Source of the DNA: Pelagibacterales bacterium SAG-MED50
GTDB taxonomy: Bacteria; Pseudomonadota; Alphaproteobacteria; Pelagibacterales; Pelagibacteraceae
DNA: 39,898 bases
Direction: 5' to 3'
Assembly: GCA_014653385.1 (NCBI GenBank)
Contig: JACWER010000013.1
Location: 1-39,898, forward strand
Under the pieces are notes generated by a model. It was given only the letters and a program-made list of their open reading frames with translations, searched no databases and was not told the DNA's origin. A program made the translations under genes and the position numbers. Shown one piece after another: positions 9,033 to 18,449 of the stretch (position 1 is its first letter; the number at the start of each line of letters is the position of its first letter).

Positions 9033-9680
9033 ATGTTTAGTAAGATATTTCCACCAATACACACAGAAGGCTATAAATTTTTAGTCATAGCAGGATTTAT
9101 AACTCTTGTTTTATTTTTTATTAGTAGTTTTTTAGGAACAATTGGATTGTTGTTAACTGTTTGGGTTTATTATTTTTTTAGAGATCCAGAACGAGTTATA
9201 ATTGAAGATGATAATTATCTAGTTAGCCCTGCTGATGGTGAAGTAATAAAAGTTGAAGAAGTAGATGGACCAAGAGAAGTTGGTTTAGAGAATAAAAAAT
9301 TCAAAAAAATAAGTATATTTATGAATGTGTTTGACTGTCATGTAAACAGAACACCTTGTTCAGGAAAAGTGGAAGAAATTCTATACAAACCTGGAAAATT
9401 TTTCAACGCATCATTGGATAAAGCAAGTGAAGATAATGAAAGAAATTACTACAAGTTAAAAGATAAAAGTGGAAATGATATAATTGTAGTTCAAATAGCT
9501 GGACTTATTGCTAGAAGAATTGTCTGTGAAACAGATAATGGTCAAGAGCTAAATCAAGGTGATAGAATTGGAATGATTAGATTTGGAAGTCGTGCTGATG
9601 TCTATTATGAAAACTATGAACCGTTAGTGAAAATTGGACAAAAAACAATTTCTGGTGAGACCCTATTAGCTAAAAAATAA
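9033..9680 (+). CDS. psd: Phosphatidylserine decarboxylase proenzyme (short form)
   Basis: Converts phosphatidylserine to phosphatidylethanolamine at the inner membrane. 215 residues, the short alphaproteobacterial type. There is an N-terminal membrane anchor (about residues 15-45), then SPADGEV and MNVFDCHVNRTP motifs with the conserved histidine. The self-cleavage site that forms the pyruvoyl group is Gly185-Ser186 in RFGSRADV. pssA starts 2 bases after the stop, so both steps of phosphatidylethanolamine synthesis are in one operon, in reverse pathway order. Confidence 0.95.
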   Translation: MFSKIFPPIHTEGYKFLVIAGFITLVLFFISSFLGTIGLLLTVWVYYFFRDPERVIIEDDNYLVSPADGEVIKVEEVDGPREVGLENKKFKKISIFMNVFDCHVNRTPCSGKVEEILYKPGKFFNASLDKASEDNERNYYKLKDKSGNDIIVVQIAGLIARRIVCETDNGQELNQGDRIGMIRFGSRADVYYENYEPLVKIGQKTISGETLLAKK

Positions 9681-9682
9681 AA

Positions 9683-10489
9683 ATGGAACAACCCAAAAAT
9701 AATTTAAAAATTATAACAGATAAAAAAAACGCTAGAGTAATTTTACCGAATATGCTTACTTTAATTGGTGTTTGTATAGGGTTAACATCAATTAGATTTG
9801 CACTAGATGGAAAATTTGAATTTGCAATTATAGCAATAATTTTTGCAGCACTTATAGATGGTCTAGATGGAAGAATTGCAAGATTAATAAAGGCAACTTC
9901 TAAAGTAGGAAAAGAATTAGATTCTTTGACTGACATGATTAGTTTTGGGGTTGCACCAGCATTTATCATGTATTTTTGGAAATTAAATACCTTAGGTAGA
10001 TTTGGCTGGCTGGTATGTTTAATTTATGTAATTTGTGTAGCGTTAAGATTGGCAAGATTTAATGTTAATTCTAACCAGGAGCCTTCTTGGAGAGACAATT
10101 TTTTTGAAGGCGTTCCATCGCCAGCTGGTGGGATTTTAGTTTTGACACCTTTAATTATAAGTATAACAGATTTTAACCTTATCACAATTAATTATAACAT
10201 TGTTGTACCAACTTTTTTTATTGTAACTTCTTTACTTTTAATAAGTAAATTTCCAAGCTATTCGTTTAAAAAAATTGTTATTCAAAGAAAAGCTACTATC
10301 TTTTTATTGTTCGGAATTGTTTTATTTTTTGGATTACTATTAATTTATCCTTTTAATGTAATAGCAATTAGCTCAATGATTTATCTATTCATGATACCAA
10401 TTAGTTTTTTTCATTATCAAAAATTAAAAAAACAGAACATAGATAAAAACTTTGGTGAAGATGATGATGATTTAGAAGATGTGCTATAA
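9683..10489 (+). CDS. pssA: CDP-diacylglycerol-serine O-phosphatidyltransferase
   Basis: Membrane enzyme making phosphatidylserine from CDP-diacylglycerol and serine. The full CDP-alcohol phosphatidyltransferase motif is present: Asp59, Asp62-Gly63, Ala66-Arg67, Gly76, Asp80 and Asp84 (DGLDGRIAR...G...D...D). Several hydrophobic segments follow and the tail is acidic (GEDDDDLEDVL). 268 residues, type II family length. It lies 2 bases downstream of psd and its TAA overlaps the ATG of the next gene by one base. Confidence 0.95.
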   Translation: MEQPKNNLKIITDKKNARVILPNMLTLIGVCIGLTSIRFALDGKFEFAIIAIIFAALIDGLDGRIARLIKATSKVGKELDSLTDMISFGVAPAFIMYFWKLNTLGRFGWLVCLIYVICVALRLARFNVNSNQEPSWRDNFFEGVPSPAGGILVLTPLIISITDFNLITINYNIVVPTFFIVTSLLLISKFPSYSFKKIVIQRKATIFLLFGIVLFFGLLLIYPFNVIAISSMIYLFMIPISFFHYQKLKKQNIDKNFGEDDDDLEDVL

Positions 10490-11388
10490 TGAAAAAAAAT
10501 GTCATTATATCTCTAGCAGACTCAAATTATTTTGAATTACTTAATGAATTAGTAGATTCAATAAAGCAGTTTAATGAGAGCAATAATACGGCAATTTGCA
10601 TAATGGATGCAGGATTAACAGATGACCAAAAATCTATTCTTGCAAAAAAAGTGGACGAAATAAAACCTGCTGATTGGGATATAGAAGTTCCTGATTTTAA
10701 AATTAAAGGAAGAGAATGGTTAAAAAGCCAAGTTTCAAGAGCCTTTCTTCCAAAATATTTTCCAAATTATAAAAAATATTTGTGGATAGACGCAGATGCT
10801 TGGGTTAATTCCTGGGAGGCGATTGAACTATATTTTAAAGGTTGTGAAAACAATAAGCTATCTATCGCGACATCAGCAGATAGAGCCTATGGTAGAGTTT
10901 TAAGAGCTGAATGGTTCCTAGGAAGCTTTGCTAGAATAAAATCTCAAAATTATAAGCATGCAAAATCATCTGGTTTTTCTGAAAAAATTGCAAGACAAGT
11001 AGCACTTAAACCTCATTTAAACATAGGAGTATTTGCCTTAGAGGATAACGCTCCTCATTGGAAAGTTTGGCAAAAAAATTTAAAAATTGCATTAAAAGCT
11101 GGAAAAATTTGGGGGTCTGAACAAATTGCAATGAATATAACAATTTATTGCGATGCTTTACCAGTAGAAATACTTCCAGCTTACTGTAATTGGACACATA
11201 TAAATGGAATGAAGTATGATAAGGACCAAGACACATTAGTAGAACCATATTTGCCTAATCATCAAATAGGAATAGTGCATTTTGCAGGAAAAAATAATGA
11301 TCAAATTAGAAATGATAAAAATTTTATATCAAAAATAGAAACTATCGATGGCGATATAATTGATAAAAAACTACGATTTAATAATTAA
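10489..11388 (+). CDS. Glycosyltransferase-like protein (GT-A / GT8-like), acceptor unknown
   Basis: 299 residues with no signal peptide. A strand ending in LWIDADAW (residues 98-105) carries a DxD motif (Asp101, Asp103) typical of GT-A glycosyltransferases for metal and nucleotide-sugar binding. Further on, NIGVFALE, WGSEQIAMN and IGIVHFAGKN resemble the conserved C-terminal blocks of GT8-like enzymes. Acceptor and sugar cannot be predicted. Its one-base overlap with pssA and its position in a phospholipid operon suggest a cell-envelope substrate, which is inference. rlmE follows directly. Confidence 0.6.
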   Translation: MKKNVIISLADSNYFELLNELVDSIKQFNESNNTAICIMDAGLTDDQKSILAKKVDEIKPADWDIEVPDFKIKGREWLKSQVSRAFLPKYFPNYKKYLWIDADAWVNSWEAIELYFKGCENNKLSIATSADRAYGRVLRAEWFLGSFARIKSQNYKHAKSSGFSEKIARQVALKPHLNIGVFALEDNAPHWKVWQKNLKIALKAGKIWGSEQIAMNITIYCDALPVEILPAYCNWTHINGMKYDKDQDTLVEPYLPNHQIGIVHFAGKNNDQIRNDKNFISKIETIDGDIIDKKLRFNN

Positions 11389-12000
11389 TTGAAAAAAAAT
11401 AAGATTTCTAAAAATTGGGTCAACAAACAAAGAAGAGATGTCTTTGTTAGACAATCAAAAGTTGATGGCTATAGAGCAAGATCAGCATATAAATTAATTG
11501 AAATAGATGAAAAATTTAAAATCTTTAAAGGTGGTATTTCAATTATTGATATAGGAGCAGCTCCAGGAAGCTGGTCACAATATGCTGCAAAGACTGCAAA
11601 AAGTGGAAGATTAATATCAATAGACTTAAAAGAAATGGAACCTATTGGGAATACAATACAGATCCAGGGTGATTTTACTGAAGAAAGTATTCAACATGAG
11701 ATTAGGTCTCATATAAAAACTAAAGTTGATGTTGTTATGTCTGATATGGCAGTAAATACGACAGGTATTAAAAATATTGACTCAATTCAAACAGGTGAAC
11801 TATGCAAAGAAGCAATGTTTTTTGCAAAAGATCTATTAAAAGAAAATGGTTATTTTATTTCAAAAATTTTTATGGGTGGCACATTTAACGAAATAGTCGC
11901 AGAAGGAAAAAAATATTTTAAAGAAGTTAAGGTTTTTAAACCAAAATCTAGCAGAAAAGACTCTAAAGAAAGTTTTATAATCTGTAGCAAACTTAGATAG
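11389..12000 (+). CDS. rlmE: 23S rRNA 2'-O-methyltransferase RlmE (FtsJ/RrmJ)
   Basis: SAM-dependent methyltransferase that modifies the A-loop of 23S rRNA; 203 residues. The SAM-binding motif DIGAAPGSW is at residues 54-62. The catalytic K-D-K set is visible as Lys35 (SAYKL), Asp119 (VVMSDMAVN) and Lys159 (FISKIF). The start is TTG at 11389, immediately after the TAA of the preceding gene; no ATG or GTG is available near the expected N-terminus, so an unusual TTG start is likely. Confidence 0.93.
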   Translation: MKKNKISKNWVNKQRRDVFVRQSKVDGYRARSAYKLIEIDEKFKIFKGGISIIDIGAAPGSWSQYAAKTAKSGRLISIDLKEMEPIGNTIQIQGDFTEESIQHEIRSHIKTKVDVVMSDMAVNTTGIKNIDSIQTGELCKEAMFFAKDLLKENGYFISKIFMGGTFNEIVAEGKKYFKEVKVFKPKSSRKDSKESFIICSKLR

Positions 12001-12037
12001 AGACTTTAATTTTCAAAGGAATCGTATATAAAAGATC

Positions 12038-13114
12038 ATGGTTCCTATAAAAGAAGCACTTACCTTTGACGACGTAACACTTGCTCCAAAATATTCAGAA
12101 ATACTGCCATCTGAGGTCAATACAAGTACTCAGCTAACAAGTAGTTTAAAACTTAAAGTTCCACTTTTATCTTCTGCAATGGATACAGTTACAGAAAGCA
12201 AAATGGCAATTGCTATAGCAAAAGCAGGGGGAATTGGAGTTATTCATAGAAATCTTGATATTAAAAAACAAATTTTAGAGGTTAAAAAAGTTAAGAAGCA
12301 AAAATTATTAGTTGGTGCGGCTGTTGGAGCTGGACTTAATGAATTTGATAGAGCAACAGCTATAATAAAAGAAGGTGTTAATTTAATAGTGGTCGATACC
12401 GCTCATGGTCATACTAAAAAAGTTGGGGAAATAATTAAATTTATTAAAAGATTTAAAAATAATAAAATTGCTTTATGTGCTGGAAACATAGCTACACCAG
12501 AAGCAGCTAAATTTTTAATTAAATTAGGTGTTGATATTATTAAAGTTGGAATTGGCCCTGGATCTATTTGTACAACAAGATTAGTTGCAGGAATTGGTGT
12601 TCCTCAATTAAGCGCAATATTATCTGTAAGAAATGGACTTAAAAATAAGAATGTAAAAATTATTTCTGATGGCGGAATTAAATATTCAGGAGATCTTGCA
12701 AAAGCATTTGCAGCAGGTGCTGATGCTGTAATGATAGGGTCTTTATTTGCTGGTACAGATGAAGCGCCAGGAAAATTGATAAAAAAAAATGGAAAATTAT
12801 TTAAAAGTTTTAGAGGCATGGGTTCAGTGGGAGCAATGAATAAAGGTTCGGCTGATAGATATTTTCAAACTAAACAAAAAGATATATCAAAATATGTTCC
12901 TGAAGGTGTAGAAGGTTTTGCAAAATACAAAGGAGATGTTGGAAGTATTATTTATAAATTAATTGGGGGATTAAGATCATCTATGGGTTATCTTGGTTCA
13001 AAAAATATAACAAAACTTAAAATAAAACCAAACTTTGTTAAGATTACCAAAGCAGGATTTTATGAAAGTATGGTTCACAATGTTGATATGGTTAAAAATG
13101 ATAGCAAATATTAA
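12038..13114 (+). CDS. guaB: IMP dehydrogenase lacking the CBS (Bateman) domain
   Basis: Oxidises IMP to XMP with NAD, the first committed step to GMP. At 358 residues it is about 130 shorter than usual. The catalytic barrel is complete: [13 protein letters not shown] and [11 protein letters not shown], the catalytic loop GPGSICTTR with Cys178, the flap residues Arg-Tyr-Phe in ADRYFQ, and [11 protein letters not shown]. Where the CBS pair normally sits (after about residue 88, VKKVKKQK) the chain passes straight to [10 protein letters not shown], so the regulatory domain is cleanly absent. The next gene overlaps by one base (TAATG), and guaA follows it. Confidence 0.95.
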   Translation: MVPIKEALTFDDVTLAPKYSEILPSEVNTSTQLTSSLKLKVPLLSSAMDTVTESKMAIAIAKAGGIGVIHRNLDIKKQILEVKKVKKQKLLVGAAVGAGLNEFDRATAIIKEGVNLIVVDTAHGHTKKVGEIIKFIKRFKNNKIALCAGNIATPEAAKFLIKLGVDIIKVGIGPGSICTTRLVAGIGVPQLSAILSVRNGLKNKNVKIISDGGIKYSGDLAKAFAAGADAVMIGSLFAGTDEAPGKLIKKNGKLFKSFRGMGSVGAMNKGSADRYFQTKQKDISKYVPEGVEGFAKYKGDVGSIIYKLIGGLRSSMGYLGSKNITKLKIKPNFVKITKAGFYESMVHNVDMVKNDSKY

Positions 13115-13551
13115 TGATAAAAATTTTTAAATTAATTACTTTTCTATATTTTTGTCTCTTTTCCATTAACTTTGCCTTAAGCGAAGAAAATTTTTTTAAT
13201 GAGGCTTTAAAAATGTATCAGGATAAAAAATATGACGATGCACGTTTTATGTTAGAAAGGAATATAGTATTTAATCCAAAGGATGCTAAATCATATCTTT
13301 ATTTAGCAAAAATTTATAATCATGAAGAAAATCAAAGAAAAGAAGAATATAATTTAGATACAGCATTATTGATAGAGCCGAATAATGAAGAAGTTATTTT
13401 AATGCTGATGAAAATAGCTTTAAAAAAATCAAATTACTTAAAAGTTAAAGACCTTTCTCAAACATTTGTAAAAGTTTGTAAAAAATTATGTAATGAAAAT
13501 GAGGAAATTCAAAATTCGCTTAAAAATATAGAACCAGAAAATGAGTCTTGA
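13114..13551 (+). CDS. Secreted TPR-repeat protein between guaB and guaA
   Basis: 145 residues. The N-terminal 22 or so residues are a hydrophobic signal peptide ([20 protein letters not shown]). About two or three tetratricopeptide repeats follow ([20 protein letters not shown], then [14 protein letters not shown]). No enzyme motif. It would act in the periplasm as a binding or scaffold protein. It overlaps guaB by 1 base and guaA by 11 bases, so its translation is tied to GMP synthesis genes although no functional link is evident. Confidence 0.7.
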   Translation: MIKIFKLITFLYFCLFSINFALSEENFFNEALKMYQDKKYDDARFMLERNIVFNPKDAKSYLYLAKIYNHEENQRKEEYNLDTALLIEPNNEEVILMLMKIALKKSNYLKVKDLSQTFVKVCKKLCNENEEIQNSLKNIEPENES

Positions 13552-15103
13552 TCAAAATCTTAATAAAATCTTAATCATAGATTTTGGTTCACAATTTACT
13601 CAATTAATTGCCAGAAGAATAAGAGAATTAGGTGTTTTCTCTGAGATTATAAGTCACAAAAAAATTAAATTAAAAGATATTGATCAAACAATAAAAGGAA
13701 TAATTTTATCGGGTGGTCCATTAAATGTTTATCAAATAAACAAATATTCATTTGATAAAAAAATTATAAATTTAAATATTCCAATTCTGGGGATTTGTTT
13801 TGGTCATCAAATTATTTCTAAACTAAATGGAGGAAGAGTAAAACAATCTAAACATCGTGAATTTGGACTAGCAAACATATACAAAAAAAGTGAAAGTTTA
13901 TTAATTAAGAATTTTTTTAACAAAAAAAAATCTAAAAAAGTTTGGATGAGTCATGCAGACCAAGTATCAAGACTTCCAAAAAATTTTAAAGTAATAGCAT
14001 CCAGTACAAATTCAAAATTTGCTATTGTAGAAAATAAATTAAAAAAATTTTATGGGATACAATTTCATCCAGAAGTCACACATACTGAAAATGGTAAAAA
14101 GTTAATTAGTAATTTTATTTTTTTGATTTGTAAAATTAAAAGAAATTGGTCATCTAAAGATCAAAAAGTTCAACTTATAAAAGAAGTCAAAGATCAAGTT
14201 GGATCTGAAAAAGTTATTTGTGCTTTATCTGGAGGTGTTGATAGTAGTATCGTTGCCCAATTATTAAATAAGGCTATTGGAAAAAAACTTTATTGTATTT
14301 TTGTTAACACTGGTCTTTTAAGAAAAAATGAGGAAGTCCAAGTTGTTCAGACTTTTAAAAAACGTTTAAAAATGAATTTAATTTATGTAAATGCAGAAAA
14401 AGAATTTTTAAAAAAACTATATAATGTTTCTGATCCTGAAAAAAAAAGAAAAATTATTGGCAATCTTTTTATTCAAATATTTGAAAGATATGCAAAAAAA
14501 ATAAAAAATGTAAAATTTTTAGCTCAAGGAACTCTTTACCCAGATTTAATTGAAAGCAAATCTGTTACAGGAAGCCAAACATCCAAAATTAAATCCCACC
14601 ATAACGTTGGTGGCCTTCCTAAAAAGATGAAATTAAAACTTGTAGAACCTTTAAAATTTCTTTTTAAAGATGAAGTTAGAAAGTTAGGCTTGGAATTAAA
14701 TTTAAGTAAAGATATTATTTCAAGACATCCTTTTCCAGGACCTGGTTTGGCAATTAGAATGCCTGGCTTAATAACAAATGATAAAATTAAAATTCTAAAA
14801 GAAGCTGATTATTATTTTATTCAAGCTTTGAAAGATCATGGTCTTTACCACAAGATTTGGCAAGCTTATGCTGCTTTACTACCTGTTAAAACCGTTGGTG
14901 TGATGGGCGATAACCGTACTTATGAATATTTATGTTTGTTAAGAGCAATTACATCAGAAGATGGAATGACTGCAGATTTTTATGAGTTTAAAAAGTCTTT
15001 TATGGCAACAATTTCCAATCAAATAGTGAATAACATAAGAGGCATTAATAGAGTTGTGTATGATATTACCTCAAAACCACCAAGCACTATTGAATTAGAA
15101 TAG
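13541..15103 (+). CDS. guaA: GMP synthase (glutamine-hydrolysing)
   Basis: Converts XMP to GMP using glutamine and ATP. 520 residues, full length. The class I glutaminase domain has Cys86 (GICFGHQ), His176 and Glu178 (QFHPEVTH). The ATP pyrophosphatase domain has the PP-loop SGGVDSS from residue 230. The C-terminal dimerisation domain ends with the standard PPSTIELE. With guaB upstream this forms a guanine-nucleotide operon. Confidence 0.97.
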   Translation: MSLDQNLNKILIIDFGSQFTQLIARRIRELGVFSEIISHKKIKLKDIDQTIKGIILSGGPLNVYQINKYSFDKKIINLNIPILGICFGHQIISKLNGGRVKQSKHREFGLANIYKKSESLLIKNFFNKKKSKKVWMSHADQVSRLPKNFKVIASSTNSKFAIVENKLKKFYGIQFHPEVTHTENGKKLISNFIFLICKIKRNWSSKDQKVQLIKEVKDQVGSEKVICALSGGVDSSIVAQLLNKAIGKKLYCIFVNTGLLRKNEEVQVVQTFKKRLKMNLIYVNAEKEFLKKLYNVSDPEKKRKIIGNLFIQIFERYAKKIKNVKFLAQGTLYPDLIESKSVTGSQTSKIKSHHNVGGLPKKMKLKLVEPLKFLFKDEVRKLGLELNLSKDIISRHPFPGPGLAIRMPGLITNDKIKILKEADYYFIQALKDHGLYHKIWQAYAALLPVKTVGVMGDNRTYEYLCLLRAITSEDGMTADFYEFKKSFMATISNQIVNNIRGINRVVYDITSKPPSTIELE

Positions 15104-15126
15104 TTTTATAACTATAAATTAATTAT

Positions 15127-15546
15127 ATGAAATATTTACACACAATGATTAGAATTAAAAATGTCGAAGATTCATTAAAGTTTTTTTGTGAAGGTTTAGG
15201 TCTTAAAGAGACAAGAAGAAAAGATAGCGAAAAAGGAAGATACACATTAATTTTTCTTGCGCCACCAAATGATGAAAAAACAGAGATTGAATTAACTTAT
15301 AATTGGGATGGAGATGAGCTTGGAGAAGGCTCAAGAAATTTTGGTCATCTTGCTTATAGAGTTGATAATATTTATGAAACTTGCCAAAGACTAATGGATA
15401 TGGGTTATACTATTAATAGACCGCCACGAGATGGTCACATGGCATTTGTTAGATCTCCAGACAAAATATCAATAGAAATTCTTCAAGAAGGAAATTTAGA
15501 GCCTAAAGAACCATGGGCTTCGATGGAAAATACCGGCTCCTGGTAA
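15127..15546 (+). CDS. gloA: Lactoylglutathione lyase (glyoxalase I)
   Basis: Detoxifies methylglyoxal by isomerising its glutathione hemithioacetal to S-lactoylglutathione. 139 residues with the four metal ligands in the expected places: His5 (YLHTMIRI), Glu55 (IELTYNW), His74 (FGHLAYRV) and Glu117 (SIEIL). The sequence is close to the short nickel-type bacterial enzymes. It lies 23 bases after guaA and 4 bases before panB on the same strand. Confidence 0.92.
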   Translation: MKYLHTMIRIKNVEDSLKFFCEGLGLKETRRKDSEKGRYTLIFLAPPNDEKTEIELTYNWDGDELGEGSRNFGHLAYRVDNIYETCQRLMDMGYTINRPPRDGHMAFVRSPDKISIEILQEGNLEPKEPWASMENTGSW

Positions 15547-15550
15547 GTCG

Positions 15551-16324
15551 ATGAAAAAAAAAATTCTCGAATTAATTGCTAAGAAAAACAAATCTAAAAT
15601 TGTAAGCTTAACAGCTTACTCAAAAAACATTGCAACAATTTTGGATAATTTTTGTGATATTATACTTGTAGGAGACTCACTAGGCTCAGTTTTATATAAT
15701 TATAAATCAACTAGAGAAGTAAGTTTAGATGCAATGATAGAACACTCTAAAAGTGTAAGGATGGGTATTAAAAAAAGTTTAATGGTAGTTGATATGCCTC
15801 ACAATACATACAGAAATCCAAAAGAAGCTTTAAAAAATGCAAAAAAAATTATGTCAAAAACAAAATCTGATGCAGTAAAATTAGAGGGTGGAAAAAAAAT
15901 TTATCAAACAATTAAAATATTGGTTAAAAATAAAATTCCTGTTATGGGACATTTGGGTCTTTTACCTCAAACAGATAAAACATTTAAATTTAAAGGTAAA
16001 AAAATTTCAGAAAAAAATAAAATTTTAAAAGACGCAGAATTACTACAGTCTGCGGGAGCTTTTTCAATTGTATTAGAATGTGTAGAAACATCTTTAGCAA
16101 AAATAGTTACTAAAAAAATAAATATTCCAACTATAGGGATAGGGGCATCAAGTAATTGTGATGGGCAAATTTTAGTATTTGATGATTTAATAGGTCTTAA
16201 TCCAATAGACGTTAGATTTATTAAAAAATATTCAAATATTAGAACAGAGATGACGAAAGCAGTAGCTGACTATGCTAGAGATGTTAGAAATAAAAAGTTT
16301 CCATTAAAAAAACACTCTTACTAA
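15551..16324 (+). CDS. panB: 3-methyl-2-oxobutanoate hydroxymethyltransferase (ketopantoate synthesis)
   Basis: Adds a one-carbon unit from methylene-tetrahydrofolate to 2-oxoisovalerate to give ketopantoate, the first step of pantothenate synthesis. The family's functional residues are intact: metal ligands Asp42 (VGDSLG), Asp81 (VVDMPH) and Glu112 (KLEGG), and the catalytic base Glu176 (VLECV). GHLGLLPQ and IGIGASSNCDGQILVFDD are also conserved. 257 residues, normal length. No panC, panD or panE is seen in the window. The stop abuts the stop of the convergent terC gene. Confidence 0.94.
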   Translation: MKKKILELIAKKNKSKIVSLTAYSKNIATILDNFCDIILVGDSLGSVLYNYKSTREVSLDAMIEHSKSVRMGIKKSLMVVDMPHNTYRNPKEALKNAKKIMSKTKSDAVKLEGGKKIYQTIKILVKNKIPVMGHLGLLPQTDKTFKFKGKKISEKNKILKDAELLQSAGAFSIVLECVETSLAKIVTKKINIPTIGIGASSNCDGQILVFDDLIGLNPIDVRFIKKYSNIRTEMTKAVADYARDVRNKKFPLKKHSY

Positions 16325-16939
16325 TTAAAAATATTTAATAAATTCATCATTGATTTTAAGTATTTCTAAATCAACTAATCCACCAATTATTAATTGTAAG
16401 CCGACTATTAAAATAAAGATTAACCCTACGTAGGCAATCCAAATGTGTTTTTGTATATAATTTGCCATATACGTTGCAAGAGCTCCAGTCAAAACAACAG
16501 ATAAAACAAGGCCAAAAATCATAAAACCAAAATAACCTTTAGCTGCACCGACAACTCCAATTACATTGTCAAAACTAATCGTAATGTCAGCAAATAATAC
16601 TTTGTATACACTGTTTATGTAGGATGGTGATTTTGATTTTTTTGTTGGGGCTTTAACTTTATTTTTCATCTCAGCTAAATCTTTTCTAAGATCGTTAACA
16701 ATCCAAATTAGAAGCAATCCTCCTAAAATTTTTATGAAATAGAATTCAAAAAGATAAGTTGCAAATATTGCAAAAATAACTTTAAAAACTAGAGCACCAG
16801 CGACACCCCATAAAATTATTTGTTTTCTATATTTTGGAACAAAGTTAGCTGCTATTAATCCAATTATAATAGCATTATCTGCTGCTAAGATAATATCTAT
16901 GAAAATAATTTGGAGTAATATTATGCCTTCTTCTATCAA
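16325..16939 (-). CDS. TerC-family integral membrane protein (YjbE-like)
   Basis: 204 residues with about six or seven membrane segments. The family signature appears near the N-terminus (IDIILAADNAIIIGLIAA) and again in the second half (ADITISFDNVIGVVGAA), giving the paired intramembrane Asp-Asn motifs typical of TerC proteins. A short charged cytoplasmic loop (KNKVKAPTKKSKS) separates the halves. TerC homologues have been linked to metal (for example manganese) export during membrane-protein metallation; the substrate here is unknown. Confidence 0.85.
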   Translation of the reverse strand: MIEEGIILLQIIFIDIILAADNAIIIGLIAANFVPKYRKQIILWGVAGALVFKVIFAIFATYLFEFYFIKILGGLLLIWIVNDLRKDLAEMKNKVKAPTKKSKSPSYINSVYKVLFADITISFDNVIGVVGAAKGYFGFMIFGLVLSVVLTGALATYMANYIQKHIWIAYVGLIFILIVGLQLIIGGLVDLEILKINDEFIKYF

Positions 16940-16982
16940 GATAGTTGAATAATATTTTAAATTTTCAATAATTCAATAAAAA

Positions 16983-17019
16983 GTATAAAAAAAAGGCGAT
17001 CAAATTAATGATCGCCTTT
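16983..17019 (-). terminator. Intrinsic terminator of the ABC-transporter binding-protein gene
   Basis: An 11-base-pair stem (16992-17002 with 17009-17019) with a GGCGATCA core around a six-base loop. Read on the minus strand it is followed by a run of eight T, placing it just after the stop of the gene at 17037-18293. In the plus direction the T run is short. Confidence 0.88.
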
Positions 17020-17036
17020 AATAATATTATTTAAAA

Positions 17037-18293
17037 TTATTTTTGAGCCCAAGTAGGCATTGGGTACTGTAATTTACATGCAGCTAATTCAAATGGATAA
17101 ACAGTACAGTATTTTCCACCTTGAACTTGCATTAAAATACCTCTTGTTTTCTCATTTTGACCATCAGCACCAAATTTAATTCCTCTGTAAGGAACAATTA
17201 AAGAGTCCGATGACATGTCTAGATCAACCAAAGCTTGTCTAATTTTTTCAGGGTCAGTTGATCCTGCATTATTAATTGCATTAGCTAAAGCCATAAAACC
17301 AGTAAAAGCTCTAGCAGGAACATCAGATAAATCTCTTCCACCTGAATGTGTTTTGAAAAGATCATTTACAGTTCCTATCATTGGGATAGTAGTTGCTAAG
17401 TCAGTATTAAAAGGTGATCTTGTAATCACACCTTCTGCCTTGCTTCCCATAGTAGCTATAAATTTAGGATCTGTGTAACCAGCATTTTGAGCAACTAAAA
17501 GTTTAGGGTTATAATCAAGTTCTTTTGCTGTATTTAAAAATAAATAAGCATCAGCTGTATATGATGAAGGCATCAAAACATCTGGGTTTTTTGCTTTCAA
17601 TCTTTGTACTTCAGAACTTAAAGTTGTTGTTTTTGCTTTGTAACTTATCTTTTCTATAACTTTATAGCCTTGATCTTTAGCCATTTTGTTCTGAGTTCCA
17701 CCACTATCTGATCCCCATAAAGTGTCTTCATGAATTATACCAAGAGTGTTTAGCTTGTTGCTATTTTTCTTGTTAAAGTCATTCATAAATTCAAACATTA
17801 ATTGAGTAAACTCTCCATCATGAGGCGTAACTCTAAAGAAATATTTAAATCCTCTAGTAGTTAATTTTGGAGATGTAGATTCTCCATTGACCCAAGGAAT
17901 TCCTGCTCTTTCAGATACTTGACTAGCTGCACCAGTAACAGATGAGTAGTAAGCTCCAAACATCGCATGAACCTTATCAGAATTTAACATCTTTTCAGTT
18001 TCACCAACACCAACATCAGGTTTTCCACCATGGTCACCTACAACGATAGATATTTTTCCACCACCTAACCCTTTAAGACCAGCATCTTTTGCTAAGGGCA
18101 TTCCAGGAATATTGTGGCTATTGTTAATAATGTCTAAAGCAGTTTGAACTGCTGCAACTGCGTCCTTACCAACTTGAGCTACAGGACCAGTTAACGGATA
18201 CAGTACTCCAATTTTAACATCTTGTGCAGAACTTAAAACGGGCGCACAAACTAATGATAAAAAAGTAAATACTGAAAGTATTAATTTTTTCAT
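17037..18293 (-). CDS. Periplasmic binding protein of a branched-chain-amino-acid-type ABC importer
   Basis: 418 residues, Leu/Ile/Val-binding (LivK/UrtA-like) fold. The signal peptide is cut after Ala23 (VLSSA|QD). The mature start VKIGVLYPLTGPVAQVGKD is the usual first lobe, and FGAYYSSVTGAASQVSERAGIPWVNG is the ligand-cleft segment. It is divergent from livHMGF across 156 bases and has its own terminator, an arrangement that lets the binding protein be made in excess. Ligand is not readable from the sequence. The adjacent 5-oxoproline genes suggest 5-oxoproline, glutamate or a related acid; branched-chain amino acids are the alternative. Confidence 0.88.
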   Translation of the reverse strand: MKKLILSVFTFLSLVCAPVLSSAQDVKIGVLYPLTGPVAQVGKDAVAAVQTALDIINNSHNIPGMPLAKDAGLKGLGGGKISIVVGDHGGKPDVGVGETEKMLNSDKVHAMFGAYYSSVTGAASQVSERAGIPWVNGESTSPKLTTRGFKYFFRVTPHDGEFTQLMFEFMNDFNKKNSNKLNTLGIIHEDTLWGSDSGGTQNKMAKDQGYKVIEKISYKAKTTTLSSEVQRLKAKNPDVLMPSSYTADAYLFLNTAKELDYNPKLLVAQNAGYTDPKFIATMGSKAEGVITRSPFNTDLATTIPMIGTVNDLFKTHSGGRDLSDVPARAFTGFMALANAINNAGSTDPEKIRQALVDLDMSSDSLIVPYRGIKFGADGQNEKTRGILMQVQGGKYCTVYPFELAACKLQYPMPTWAQK

Positions 18294-18326
18294 TTATTTC
18301 CCCTCGTATTTGTTTTTTAAAACATT

Positions 18327-18356
18327 ATTTTAATACTATCTAAGATATCAATTCAA
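18327..18356 (-). promoter_or_regulatory. Promoter of the binding-protein gene
   Basis: Read on the minus strand: -35 TTGAAT (18356-18351), an 18-base spacer, and -10 TAAAAT (18332-18327). A purine-rich ribosome site (GAGGGGAAA) lies just before the ATG at 18293. Confidence 0.5.
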
Positions 18357-18408
18357 TGATTTACTTTTGTAATGTTTATTGAGATTTCTTCTAGATAAGA
18401 TTTATATA

Positions 18409-18414
18409 TATAAT
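18409..18414 (+). promoter_or_regulatory. Likely -10 element of livHMGF
   Basis: A perfect TATAAT about 36 bases upstream of the livH ATG within a TA-rich stretch. The -35 is not convincing and no Shine-Dalgarno sequence precedes livH, so this is tentative. Confidence 0.35.
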
Positions 18415-18449
18415 ATATACTTATCTCTATACATTGTTAGATTAATAAA

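Noticed and set aside
9670..9969. Minus-strand frame across the psd/pssA junction
   Set aside because: Antisense to two intact conserved genes, including the catalytic motif of pssA; no independent support.
13922..13930. Run of nine A in guaA as a possible frameshift or slippage site
   Set aside because: The reading frame continues intact through both domains; such runs are expected in DNA this AT-rich.
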